Shown here piece by piece: positions 50,543-62,400 of a DNA stretch of 64,000 nucleotides (its first letter is position 1; each line of letters begins with the position of its first letter). The DNA comes from Marisa cornuarietis (taxonomy: Eukaryota; Mollusca; Gastropoda; Architaenioglossa; Ampullariidae), in assembly GCA_004794655.1 (NCBI GenBank), contig SMMW01000033.1:747501-811500 (forward strand), in the 5' to 3' direction. The position numbers were made by a program, and so were the translations under genes. The notes below the pieces were generated by a model that made no database searches, was not told where the DNA came from, and saw only the letters and a program-made list of their open reading frames with translations.

Positions 50543-51487
50543 TCCTTTCCTCTTTAATTGCAAGTTCCCAAGCTCCCACCCAGCTAGTCTCTAAAAGAGA
50601 AGCTAAGTGTTTCCTGATGCTCTGGAAGACGTTCTGGCCTTCACACCCCTCTTCTATCATCCCCACCATTCCTCACAAACTTAATCCTTACAAAATCTCA
50701 AATGTTTCTTCGAATTGGAATGTCTCCAAACAGCCTTCGAGCCTGGAAGACAGATTTCGCCACCCACTACAGTTAAGGGCCTTGGAGAAGACTGCTGTTG
50801 TACATTTCGAGTCCTGTCCTTAGAGTCAGATCTTTCAACGGCCGGAAAGATACTGGAGCGTGGGAAGGAAGAGAAAAAGACGATTTGTTTTATTAAATCT
50901 GACATATGCATTGCTCACAGAACCTATATCAGTGTTGATTCTGCTTCCAAGATAATCGGTTTCTTTGGCTATTTCTGTTCTTTAGTAGCTGATATTCGCA
51001 ATGTTTTAATCTTTAGTTTATGACGAAGAGAACAGAATACGGCTGAGGAAGATGTCAGAAACTGAATCACGAGCTTTGACCAGTTGGACTGATGGTGGCC
51101 ATTTGCATGAAACAGGTAACACCTGGGGCCTTTCTTTTAGAATCGTTCAGGCGAGGTCTTACTTATATACTAAGCAAACCCACCACCACCCCCTGTTATA
51201 TGTAAAAGAAAGACGTTTCCGCAATGCAACAGCTCCATTGAAGCAAAATCGCGGATCCTTCGGACATTCAGTATAATAGCGATCTGTAACCAACTTCAGA
51301 CCTCGAAGATTGACGAGGGACCGCCTCTACCGCCAGTTCCTAAAGCTTCATGTGGCATCAGCTTGCCAAAGCTCCAGCCACAATAAACAGCTTCATCTTT
51401 TTCAAAAAGTAGCTGTTGCTTGTTCGTGTTAGTATGTCAAATCAACAGCGAGCCTACATAGTCAGTCAGTCAGAGTAACCCAGTAAA

Positions 51488-51572
51488 TTGCATGTGCCGG
51501 AGGAGAGGTGAACCCACAGCTCGCAGTCCTCCTTGGCGACAATCAGCTTTATCTTTGCGGCAGTTTATCGCT
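51488..51572 (-). mobile_element. tRNA-SINE head fragment, minus strand
   Basis: The reverse complement reads CTGCCGCAAAGATAAAGC, then CGCCAAGGAGGACTGCGAGC and GTGGGTTCACCTCTCC (box B-like), then CTCCGGCACATGC. It matches the head of the 28095-28292 copy in order and spacing. The 3' domain cannot be traced clearly. Confidence 0.5.
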
Positions 51573-51706
51573 CTTTCATCTTTCGAACGTAGTTGCTATG
51601 TCTAGTTAACAGGTGTAAAGAACATGGTTCAAGGGGTGGACCCATCGGTAGATACCGCAACCCATTTGCGTCTGAGGACAGAATAGAGATTCCAGTTGGC
51701 TGCTTC

Positions 51707-51709
<3 letters not shown>

Positions 51710-51769
<60 letters not shown>

Positions 51770-51790
51770 TATCAGGAAAAAACAGCATAT

Positions 51791-51822
<32 letters not shown>
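51710..51822. repeat. (GT)n-(GA)n and opposed (CA)n microsatellites
   Basis: GT then GA units at 51710-51766, and (CA)n at 51793-51822. The GT and CA runs are complementary. Confidence 0.92.
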
Positions 51823-51826
<4 letters not shown>

Positions 51827-52293
51827 TGCCAGAAACGCAAGTCTTTGAACCAGCATAGACAGCAAGGCAGCGACATGTCTGTAGCAAACGTCTGGTGGCG
51901 GCATGTTGCTTGCATCGAAAGACTGTCCCGACAGCACGTGCCGCCTGCCCCTTCGCCGTCCTGACAGAGTGATGGAAACGGTCACGAGAGTCCTCAAACA
52001 GTCGCCTGTCTCCAACACAGAGCTAATCACGTTGCCAAGGGAACAAGCGCAGTCTCAACGCGAACCAATTCTTGAATGATCTTGCGTCCAGCTCGCTCTA
52101 TCACAGCTAGGGCAGGGCCTGCGGTTGGCCTGTCACAGCCAATCACAGCTCATATGTTCCAGACGTTCAGGTGATCAAAGATGTTCTTTCATAGCTCATC
52201 GCTCACGATGATGGCCACCCCCCCCCCCCAGAGAAAAACAATTCGGCGCGAGGAAGCGATGAGGTACGACCGCCCGCGGTTGTGAGGGTTAAT

Positions 52294-52440
52294 GAGGCTG
52301 ACCGCTCACAGGTACGTCATTAAAACCCCAACCCGTGAAATTGATCTCTCAGAGGTGAGGCTAATTGTTCGCAGGTGTAGCCACTGAAACCTCAGCATGT
52401 GACATTAAACGCTCCAATGTGAAGCCGAGCGATCATAGAC
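52294..52440 (+). repeat. degenerate tandem repeat, unit about 63 bp
   Basis: GAGGCTGACCGCTCACAGGT (52294), GAGGCTAATTGTTCGCAGGT (52357) and GAAGCCGAGCGATCATAG (52421) start three successive units, each continuing with similar AAACC and GTGA motifs. Units 1 and 2 look roughly 60% alike by eye. The third is partial. Confidence 0.6.
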
Positions 52441-52860
52441 TAGGCTAAAAAAATAAATAAATAAAAGTCATAGGTTAAAAAAAAAGTCAAATCTACAGCT
52501 GGACAAGTGTAGGTGAGAAATAAAGTATCATGACTGAGGCAAAGCTGAAACAGTTCCAAAGAAACTAGAATGTTGACAGAAAAACCCGTATTTTTACACA
52601 GTAGCTTATTTTTATTATTAAAGAAAACGTATATGGCGCGTTTTCTCACTAGGAAGTGAGCTCCATGCGCTTCACAAATGAGCCCAACACAAAAGACATA
52701 AAATGGGAGAACGAAGATAGGATATCTTGTGAATTGAAAGGACTTGAGTTGCCTTTTGACAGTTCAAGATGTCAGAGCATTCAGACTTATGGTTAAAGTC
52801 TGTATGCCACAAAACCAACGATGTCATCGGGTGACGACATTACAAATTTACATACCCTTG

Positions 52861-53090
52861 TTCCCCGAAAATAAGTCAGCGTCTTATATTAATTTTTGCT
52901 CCCAAAGATGCGCTAAGTCTTATTTTCAGGGGATGTCTTATTTTTCCATGATGAATTCGCATTTATTGTTGAACAATAAAATGAACATTTATTATATACT
53001 GTACAGTAGTAGGAAACATCGGAGTTGGCGGCAGGTGACGGTCTTCATGTCCTGCATGCAGCTGCTTTTATTTGATGATATTTTAACATA
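52861..53090. mobile_element. MITE-like segment with terminal hairpin
   Basis: CCCCGAAAATAAG (52863-52875) pairs with CTTATTTTCAGGGG (52919-52932), and a further CTTATTTTTCC follows. AT-rich DNA including a GAACAATAAAATGAACATTT segment continues to about 53090. The pattern of AAAATAAG inverted motifs resembles dispersed DNA-transposon families I recall from several animal genomes. That resemblance is from memory. The right boundary is not defined. Confidence 0.45.
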
Positions 53091-53687
53091 AAACGTTTTA
53101 GAATTATTGAAAAGCGCCGGTGAAAAATGCGTCTTGCCCCTCTTCAAACCGTAGCGCCACCAAGCGCCTGCTGCACTCAGGGAACTAACCTTCGCAGTCG
53201 CTACCGCGTTTCGTCTGCTGTTGAATAGAGTAGATCACGTGGTCTGGGGACCAGCTCCGTAACTACTGGTCCTCTCTTTCCTTTAGCGCCTGTGTTAGCG
53301 CCAGCTTGTCCCGTGTGTCAAGTTACGTGCAAAGTTTCTACTAAAGATCGACATGAATCCGTGGTTGCAGTCACAATCTCCAACCTAAGTTTGTTAGTGC
53401 ATTTTGGTGTCCAGTGAGCGTACTTAACTCAGGACTGACTGAAAACAAAAATCTTTTTGTAAATGGAGAGAGACTATGTTGACAAAACCTGTTCCCTTCA
53501 ATACGTCATCAGGTGCCCGGGATGGCTCAGTGCAACCTTGCTTTCAATCAGTCTTTGCCAGCTATGAAACTTGCCATGGCGCTAAGCTCAACGACGTTTA
53601 AACATTATGAAGAGCTGCATACAGTTAATGGTGACAGGCACAATACCTAAAACGTATGACAGGTAACGGTAAAATAAATGATGGTTT

Positions 53688-54101
53688 AAAACAACCGAGA
53701 CGATGTAGCCTGTTAAATAGGTTAGTTTACACTCTACGATAGTCTCTCTGGTGTAGTGGTTGCGCGCAGCGCCTTTTCTCTGAAAGTTATTGCATTCTAA
53801 TCTCGAGTGTATTTTGTTTTGGGATTTTTTTTTTCTCAAATATCATGAATTCTCTGTCAAGCCTTTCATGAAGACCCACTGATTACTAAGCGAAACCATA
53901 TAATCTCTCTGTGTAAAGTCATATCGATAGACACCTAATTTCTACTATCATACATTGATATTGAAATATAGATATTTTAGACTCACAGGTGATAGAAATT
54001 GCTTTAGCTTAGTAATAACAGTTATTGAAAGAGGATATTTTTATTTTTTACATAGCGTGTAATCTAAAATACTTAACAGGCTACATCGTCTCGCTTGTTT
54101 T
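53688..54101. repeat. inverted repeat, about 45-bp arms with a 320-bp spacer
   Basis: The left arm (53688-53734) and right arm (54057-54101) are inverted copies sharing an exact core AACAGGCTACATCGTCTCG, with weaker similarity on both sides. Both arms, read outward, encode a similar peptide (TYLTGYIVSVV and KYLTGYIVSLV), but this follows from the DNA similarity. The spacer contains a tRNA-like unit. It may be a foldback element or two opposed copies of an unknown repeat. Confidence 0.75.
53745..53835 (+). mobile_element. tRNA-like pol III unit, possible SINE head
   Basis: CTCTGGTGTAGTGGTTGCGC matches box A and GCATTCTAATCTCGAG fits box B about 40 bases on. A run of ten T follows near 53825, a possible pol III stop. 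No acceptor-stem pairing was seen, so a functional tRNA is unlikely. It lies inside the inverted repeat at 53688-54101. Confidence 0.4.
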
Positions 54102-55370
54102 CGACTATTTCCCCTTTCTAATGTCATTTAACGCTTATATATGGTATCTACAAAATTATCTGGTATTTTCACATAAATCATTACCTTATAATCAACATTA
54201 TTATAAAACCTGATTTGTTCGTCGATTACTTGTATTACTTTTTACGTAGTACGAGATACATATTGAGGCGGCAAGAGAAATGCAGGAAAACGCGTAGCTT
54301 GCCGCCCACCCCCAGCCCCCCAGTTCCCTATAGGTGGTCCCCAGTGGGAAATCTCACCGCACGCCACTGCGGTACGCTCTACACAGTGCTCGTAAAGAGA
54401 CAATGTACCAAGCATCACGAAAAACAAAGCAAAAACGCCACATATAAAAATGGCCACAGAATCGCAGATGTCCTTTCCAGGAGCGATCACATATATTGCT
54501 TATCAGCGACAGCCGTGTCTGCATGTCTGCCGCATCAAGTACGCATTTCACCGTATACAGACCGGAAGGCACGATGGAATAAGATTTAAATCCCTAATTA
54601 GTTGTAGATAAAACAATACACCTGGGACCAAGATCGACGGCGATGAAGTCAGACACAGTTAAACCAGAATCATTGTCTTGAACAACGAAGTCAGTTGTGT
54701 TTAAAATAACTCAACACTGGCGAAAATATTCCAGTGAGCGGTAAATGTAGTTTCCATACATACGGGACCCGGAAGCTGAACATGTAATGGCTGACAGTGG
54801 CAAGGTCACTAGGAATACTTGAAGAATAATGCTCTGCCGAACACAAAGCACAGCAGAAGCCAAAGCCCGGTCAGTGATGAACTCACCGGCACAAATAATG
54901 CATGTCAACTGCAGCACACCCAAGTACACCAATAAATAACAGAGGAACATGAACCATTTCGTGCCAGTGTGTCAGGCGAAGCCACGTTTTCACTCTCATA
55001 TGACACCTAACGGTGTCATGACAGCTAGCTGAGACCGTACTCTCACCTGTGAGAAGACGGGGATGGGAGGATTCTGTAAGATTCGACGATCGCACAAGAA
55101 ACAAAATACAGAGACGAGATACGAATTAGTAGACAAAATTTGATAAATCACAAGAGAGGCTGAAACACACGAGACCACTAAAAGTAAGACTGAGGAATCA
55201 CAAGTGAATATTTATAAAAAGTTATATACCTTAGAAACCATATTCTTTTACCAAGTTTGCCAATTTTCCAACGTTTCCTCTCATTGTTCTAGCTCTAATA
55301 ACTTTGTTCTGACATCCATATGTGTATACATATGTCTAGATACAGACGACCCCAACTCTCTATGTGTGGA

Positions 55371-55391
55371 TGTGTGTGTGTGTGTGTGTGG
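55371..55391. repeat. (TG)n microsatellite
   Basis: About ten TG units. It is one of the last sizeable ones before the gene. Confidence 0.85.
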
Positions 55392-56361
55392 AGGGAGGGA
55401 GGTGCGCTCAGTTAAATCTAGTGAACACGCGAACGACAATGGAACTGATGGCATTTGCTACCACAGGCGTGTAGACTAAGGGAGGCAATCTAGCTTATTG
55501 CGCACATGTCACGGTTTTTCCGGTATTGTCCCTTCCAACCAAATAAGAGTAAAGATTAATCACAAAAAAGCCTTTTTTTCAAGTTATTTTACTCTTATTT
55601 TGCCTGAAAATAGATTTGCGTGTGATGTTTACATCCTCAGAAAGTTAGGGTCTCTTTTTATGCATGGTAATTAAACAACCAACTACAAACTTAAAAACAC
55701 AAGAAATGGATCTGTCTGGTAAGAATGAACGTCCAGTATTTCTTTGTTTTTTGTTTTGGTGGGGAGAACTAGTAATATTCTCTACACCTATCAGTCTCAG
55801 TCATGTCTATGTCAATCTTATCATTCACTGGTAGCAGCTAGTATTTAAATACGCAGTCCGTGGTAGGACGTCTGGGACATTCTAATAGTAGGCCTATAAT
55901 ATACTTCCTCGACCGTTACCGGATCTTACTGAAGTTTTCAGTGTTTCTTATTTGTTTGATTTGTCACATGTTTTTCGAGGTAAGCTTCATCGAATTAATT
56001 GTTCAAAATTGTGAGAACATACCAATTTTTATTGTTGGATTGCACGACGACGGAAGCTGCGACGTTAGCAGGAAAACTGTTAAATTAGGGTTCTTTCCCT
56101 TGGGTCTGAGTTGTTCCCCTTGGGTCGACTGCATAATGAGAGGAAGCGCCGTCAACTGTGCATGAGATAAGCATGCTAAGAGTATTAGCAAAGCTTTGCA
56201 CTTCAAACTTGACTCTGTGCACAAATTATATTTAGATCTGTTTTGCTCGTGATTAATGTTATATGCAGTTCACACGAGATCTAAATGTTGACAGCAACTA
56301 GGTTGTTCGTCTCTAGACGATAGCATCTTTTTACTCCCCGGGAGCTGAATGAAAGCTGGAT

Positions 56362-56367
56362 TATAAA
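56362..56367 (+). promoter_or_regulatory. possible TATA box upstream of RUN-PDZ exon 1
   Basis: TATAAA lies 80 bases before the exon 1 ATG, which would allow a short 5' UTR. The base composition is AT-rich and the motif could be chance. No other promoter element is evident. Confidence 0.2.
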
Positions 56368-56446
56368 CTGCATCAAGTACTATAATTAACAACTGTCAAC
56401 AGTAACAACAGACCGCTTAGTTTGCAAGAATTTGCCAACGATCGAA

Positions 56447-56483
56447 ATGTCTGTGTCCCACCCTCTTCTGAAGCTAATGAAAG
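56447..56483 (+). CDS. RUN-PDZ gene, coding exon 1 (start)
   Basis: This exon encodes MSVSHPLLKLMK and leaves one base (phase 1) before the donor gtgagg. The leftover G joins TG of exon 2 to give Val, so the protein reads on as LLKLMKVSVLELHKEVG, a good RUN helix 1. The ATG is preceded by GAA, giving a purine at -3. It is the first ATG in this frame near the exon, so it is chosen as start. Confidence 0.75.
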
Positions 56484-59400
56484 GTGAGGTATTTGCATTA
56501 CCTTATATATACATCGAAAATGAAGTGAGAGGAATTTTCTCTGTTTTAATGCTTGAAGGATGCAGTGACATGATTGATCAGAGTCGACAAGGGCACGTAC
56601 TGTGGCACAGGTGTTGACTTCACATTCACATAAATGCGTAGGATCAGAAACACAATTACCGTGTGTTACTTCAATGCCTGCATATGGCTGATCATTTAAG
56701 CCTTTTTATTTTTGATAGAGAAATTAAATGCACTTGGACGATTTTGTAGTTAATCCAAAAGTGGCAGAAAAGGAATAAAAATTATCAGAAATTGTGGTAT
56801 AACTACAACATGAAATGGTTTTCAACAGTTAACAAAAATCTCACCCATCCTTTGCGCCTGTCAGTTTACTGCTGACAAATCTTCACACAAATACACTGCA
56901 CACTAAGAATTAAATAATCACGCAAAAGGACTTCAAACTTCAATTTATTGCTCATAATTCTTGCACCCATTTGTGTCACCCAGTGTATGGTGAGTGACAG
57001 TAGAGCAAAATACCTATGTGGTAGTGATTTTGAGGACTTATACTGTCTCTGATCATACAGTTTATAAACTTTATATACTCTGATGTATTCTGCTGTTTCT
57101 GATACCAGTCTTTGATACCTATCTGAACTCACTCCCACATGTACTCCCTCATGACTGCTTCTTTCAGTCCCACTAAGACAAAGATGTGTGACAGATGTTT
57201 TTTTTCCTATTAAGCTCCATCAACTTGGAATAAATTACTTGTCAGCCTTTGTCACACTGCTTTTTGGACCACCTCAAAGTCCAAACTTAAACTTAATGAC
57301 ATCACCCTTACATGTCCTGACCATGTGCTGGTGTGTGTCTGTATTTACTCTATGAGTGAAGTGCTCTATGAAAATTATTATGGAAAAGCACTATATAAAT
57401 GCTATTTATTGTTATTATGATACATAAATGTTCACTAATTTTATAACACATTAACACTCAGTGTGTGTGTGTGTATGTATGGGCATGAATATGTCTCAAT
57501 TTGTACCAGTGTCTGTTCTGGAGCTGCATAAAGAAGTTGGCTGCATCAGAGACTCCAATCCAAAATTGCTGCCTCTCTGCCAGATTCTGGAAGATATCTT
57601 TCGAGTAGGCCTTCTTAGTGAGTACTGTAGCTCTATAATTACCTTGGTTGATAAAGAATTTCCTAACACGTGTGCAAATTTAATTTTTGAACTCTAAATA
57701 CATGTAAGCTTTGATAACTTTTAAACACACATGTGTGGTCCATTAATGAAATGTATTCTAGATTCAATCTTCTGACACATATTGTGCTGTCACTCATGTA
57801 TTAAGGAGTTTGCAATGGTTCTACAATCCTTTATTAAAGAGTCTTATGTGAAGTAAGATAATTTTTTTCAGAGTAAATTGTAGGGGTAGACTGGATGTGC
57901 ATTTTGGCTAGTAATGAAGTACCATGTAGATGATATCTTGCAATGTTAACTATATTTTATTGGGTTTTTTTCCTAATTGAAGAAAGCATGATGCTTAGGT
58001 AATTAGAACAAATATTATAGATGACAATATATGATATAAGCTTATTACTCCTCAGAAAATGGTTCCTGGTTTAATAAAGTTGATTACTGGACAGTATTCT
58101 ACAAACTTGTGCAAAGGTATGTGTCCTGTAAATAGCATAGCATCCAAAATTTGATTGGTTTGTTGTTTATATCCAGGCAACAGTAGACAGTAGTAAGTAT
58201 TTACTCTTTTGGGGTTTTTTTTTAGTTTTTTGTATACTTTCACATACAACATACATTTTGAGATTGCTGGAAGGTGTTACTGTAAATCAGAGCTACAAGC
58301 TGAAAGCAATGTAGGGTCTTTTAACTGCAAACTGTCACAGACCTAAGGCCAGCAGATAACCTATGTCCACATCTTGTGTTTGGTCTATATAGCTACCATT
58401 TCAGAGCACTTAATGTAGAGTAGTAGCCTTGGATCAGGGGTAAAACAACCTTGGAATTAGGTGGATACCCCTTGCCTCTAGCTATGATCCCATATTACAG
58501 GTATTCCTATCACAAAATTCCAAAACAGCTTACTAGGCAGTAGGCTTAATGTGATTTGCAGTTAAGCCTTAAGCCAAAAATAGAAGAAGCAGCATATGCT
58601 ATATGTATATTGATCTTAGCGTTATTAAGTTAGTGCAGATGAGGATTTCTTCAGTGATTTCCTACATCTTGCAGACAATGTTGATGACACCTCAAACTTA
58701 TTTGATATTTTAAAACTTAGATACTGACTGGTGAATGGTTGGGTTAAATAAAAAAAAATTTTTTTTTTTTTGCTTACAACTCATGATAAACTGTTTATAG
58801 CACTGGGTTTTATCAGACAGCAGTTTTTGTTGCAGTAATTTTTGGACTTAGGAATCATAAATTATGCTTCTAAGGAATCATGCTACAGTACAGCACAAGT
58901 TTTATAATGTCATTATTATAATTCTCAAGTTGTAACATAAATGCACCTGTTTATCCATAAAAATCCCTTGACTTACCTTGTTAGTTTCTTTGCTTGCTTT
59001 CCTGTTGCATGTGCAGAGCTGGACCTGGTGTATATCATCTTTTAGACTTTGTGAAGGAGTGCAAAAAGGTAGGCATAAGATATCATAAACTGATACTTCA
59101 GCAAGTTCCTGTGTATGTTATATCTTTTGTCTTTTGGATCTTTCACCCTTTTTCCCTCAGCTGTTTTGTGTGATTTCTGTTCATCTGTTTACCTGTACTA
59201 GCGAAACATTAATTTTGCCTTTTATTATTCCCAAATTTAAAACAGAATGTCTTTTGATGTTACGTTCATAATATATGATTTATATTTTGATGTAAATCTT
59301 GCCCCTGATTTCATGTTTAAGCTGAGAAATTGTAAAATGGTATACCCTGTTAAACAAGCTTCCCAAACTTTCCTTTTAGCATTTGTTATGCTAGACAGCT

Positions 59401-62400
59401 CACCTCCTCCTCTGACGACCCTCTCCTTACTATTCCTGTCACCAGAACAACAACATATGGCCACAGGATTTTTAGTTACTGTGCAGTGAAACAATGGAAC
59501 TATCTCCCTTTCCATAACCGCCACCTACCCACTATTGAATCCATTAAATGTGCACTGAAAACACATCTCTTCCTTAAATGCTACTCCTAACATCAGTTCC
59601 CACAACTCTAGTCCATTTTCGCACCTTTCCCCCTTTTCCACTTATTGCTACTTCCCTGCTCATCTTCATTTAGCAAAATCACGATACTCTCAGTCCTTGT
59701 TTTTTTGGTTCCTCTTTGCATTTTCTGTATTTGTTTTTACTCATCATCACTAAGAGCGCTAAGAGCATGCTCCTTAGGAGTGTGAGTATGCGCATTACAA
59801 ATTTTTGCATTTATTATTTATTATTATGCTTCAGACATTGACAGACCAAGGTCGAGGACGGCTCTTTTTGCGAGCTTGCCTTGTGAAAGGACAGCTAGCA
59901 TGTGCTGTGCGACTATTGAGGAGCGATGCTGTTGTTTTGGCTGTAAGTTTGCTTAAAGATTGTACCTTTTCCCTCGGCTTCTATCCATACATATGTAAAC
60001 AAAAAGGTGATCTGAAAGTGGTAAAGCACTTGTGAAGAGAATTGTAGAATATGGATTTATGTTGCCTCCAGACCCCATAATCACTTTCCCCATATATTAC
60101 ACCTGTTTACCATGCTGGATACACTTGCTGTAATGCTGTAATGTAAAAGGGAATAAAGATTCTTGTCTATTTACAGGTCTCCTGTAGGACATTTAGCAAA
60201 GCATAAACGTTCAGGAAAAAAATCACTGCATTCATAAAATACTCATACAATTAGTGTTATCCTCAATTTTCACAGTTTATTTAAACTAGCCCTAGAATGG
60301 CAGAAAATTTGGGTACAGTTTTGTAAAAGTACATGCTTCCAATAATGTTTGAAGAAAAAAAATGTTTCTGAAATTATCCAGACCAAGTGTATATGCAGCT
60401 TCAAGCAGGCCTTGATCATAGGATGATAATGTAAAAGATGAATTAGTAAAAGCCTGCAGTCAGGTGTTGTTATTACATGTATTTTTTCCTCATTTTCAGA
60501 CATATTATGACTCAAATTCATCCATTCTTCGAAATGACATTTTGACAGGTTTGTTGAGAGGTTTTTCTTCTAGCTGTCAGAGCTTTAATGTTTTGTTGGA
60601 CATCATCATTTCTGACAGTATCCTATGTTTTCCTTGGAATCTTAGCTAGAAAAGTAGATGCTTACCCACAAACACTTATTGGCTGTCCTATATCTTATAT
60701 CCTTGACCTCATAAGAACATTTCTGCATGCTCATTTCTCCCTAGGCTGACCTTTTTATTTTGTTTTTCTTCTTTTCTTTACATCCTTTTGCTTTATAGAA
60801 CTTTACTGACAGATCATTGTTTTCAAAGTAAGAGCCCACCAACAACAGAAAAATCTGTTTTCATGATGCGCTATCTGTGTTGCAGAAATTTTCTTGTCTC
60901 TTGTGGAAGAGGTGCAAAGAATAACATTCCGACTAAATCTGAAGGTACCCATATGTTTGCTATGCTTTAAGCCCAGCAAAAAATTGTCAACCAGTTAAGT
61001 CGCACAATCACACAAAAGGTCACTTGTTACTAAATATAGCTAAGAGACTTTTTTTAAGTTATTTCCTCCACACTTATTAAACATATTATTATTTGTGTCT
61101 TTGTAATATTTAGATATGAAAAGCTTGAAGTTTAGAAGAAATTTGTTTCTGATACCTAGTCATGAGAATTTTTGAATTTTATTTCTACCTAAACCAGAAT
61201 GGCAGCTTCTTGGATGAGACCTGGGAACTTGCAGTAAGTATAATAATGCACTAGTACATTAGATATGTATATCCACAAGGTTTTCTAGCTGACTTCAGAA
61301 GACAGTACAATAAGTTCGATACGAGTCAGTTTTGTGCTTATCTGTGAGGTCTTCTTGTTAGCTTGAGGAGACAGCTGTAAAAGTCTGAAGTCTAGAGACT
61401 CTGAAACAATGCTTAATAATTGCACACAATCATTCCCTGATGCTGTGCTAGTCTGTGTATGTAAAAATAGAATAGGTTTTGTCTTTATAGGCGAGGCAAG
61501 TTAGCTTTTAACTCATGAGAATCTTGGGCACAGGCCTTTGTCTCTAGATGCAAGAATATTCATCATTTTCAAAAAAATTGTTTTAAAAAATGTGTAAGGT
61601 ATAACTGTAGGTTTTAGTTTTCTATACTGATAACATTTAATGGAATTCAAATTGTCTTACCTGAAGTTGCTTCCGCCTGTTGTTGGTCACATAGCTAGAA
61701 GATAAGTAAACTGGACCCCCCAAAAAAGTTGTCATGAAGTAGGCTACTACACCCAAACGTGGTTCTGTCACCAAAAATCTTGCAAAAAATACTGTTATTT
61801 GTCAAAAACACATTGGGGATAAAACAAAGACTCTAAACAGACAAATAACAAATAAAAAATAAACATTTCATATGCTCCTTCACTCAACATACTCAGCCCC
61901 CAATCTGGAACTGATAGAAATGGAATATAATGATATAAGATATAATGAAATACAAATTTATTGAATATCCTTTATCGAAACTATGTTATGAAGCAAGTTT
62001 CCATGATACATAAAGGTTTTGATGGCATAAACATGCTCTTTACCCTTTTACACATGAAAAAGAAGCTAGAAAAAAATATTAAATCACTTCACAGTACTAG
62101 TGCATTGGAAGACAAATTATCACCATTCTGCAGAGAAATTTTGAAAATTATATTAGTTATGACAAAATTAATAAAGTTAGTTATGTAGCATTTAACTTTG
62201 TAAGCTATGTTTGTCCGTTTAGTAAGATTTACTATAATTTATCTTCAGGAACTCCGTGACTATGAGTTTGTTCCTTGTGATGCTCTGGGTGTCCACTTTC
62301 AGTAAGTTTGGCTTTCTGCTAAATGCTGTATAACTTTAGAACTTCAAGCTAAAAAAAACTTTGATTATTTCTTCTCCAAAATCAGTTTTTGCGAAGTTAG

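Larger units (their letters stand above)
54110..56440. other. upstream flank of the RUN-PDZ gene
   Basis: It shows one (TG)n and otherwise unique AT-rich sequence. Promoter and any 5' non-coding exon of the gene would lie here, but no clear signal was found beyond a TATAAA at 56362. Confidence 0.5.

Noticed and set aside
51593..51964. 123-codon plus-strand frame, and overlapping minus-strand frames up to 133 codons
   Set aside because: The middle of each is a translated GT/CA microsatellite and no splice or domain support exists.
58052..58252. Minus-strand 66-codon frame over exon 3
   Set aside because: Shadow of the plus-strand coding exon; no splice support on the minus strand.
60788..60970. 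Plus-strand 60-codon frame across exon 7
   Set aside because: It uses a different frame from the phase-compatible exon and runs through its acceptor.
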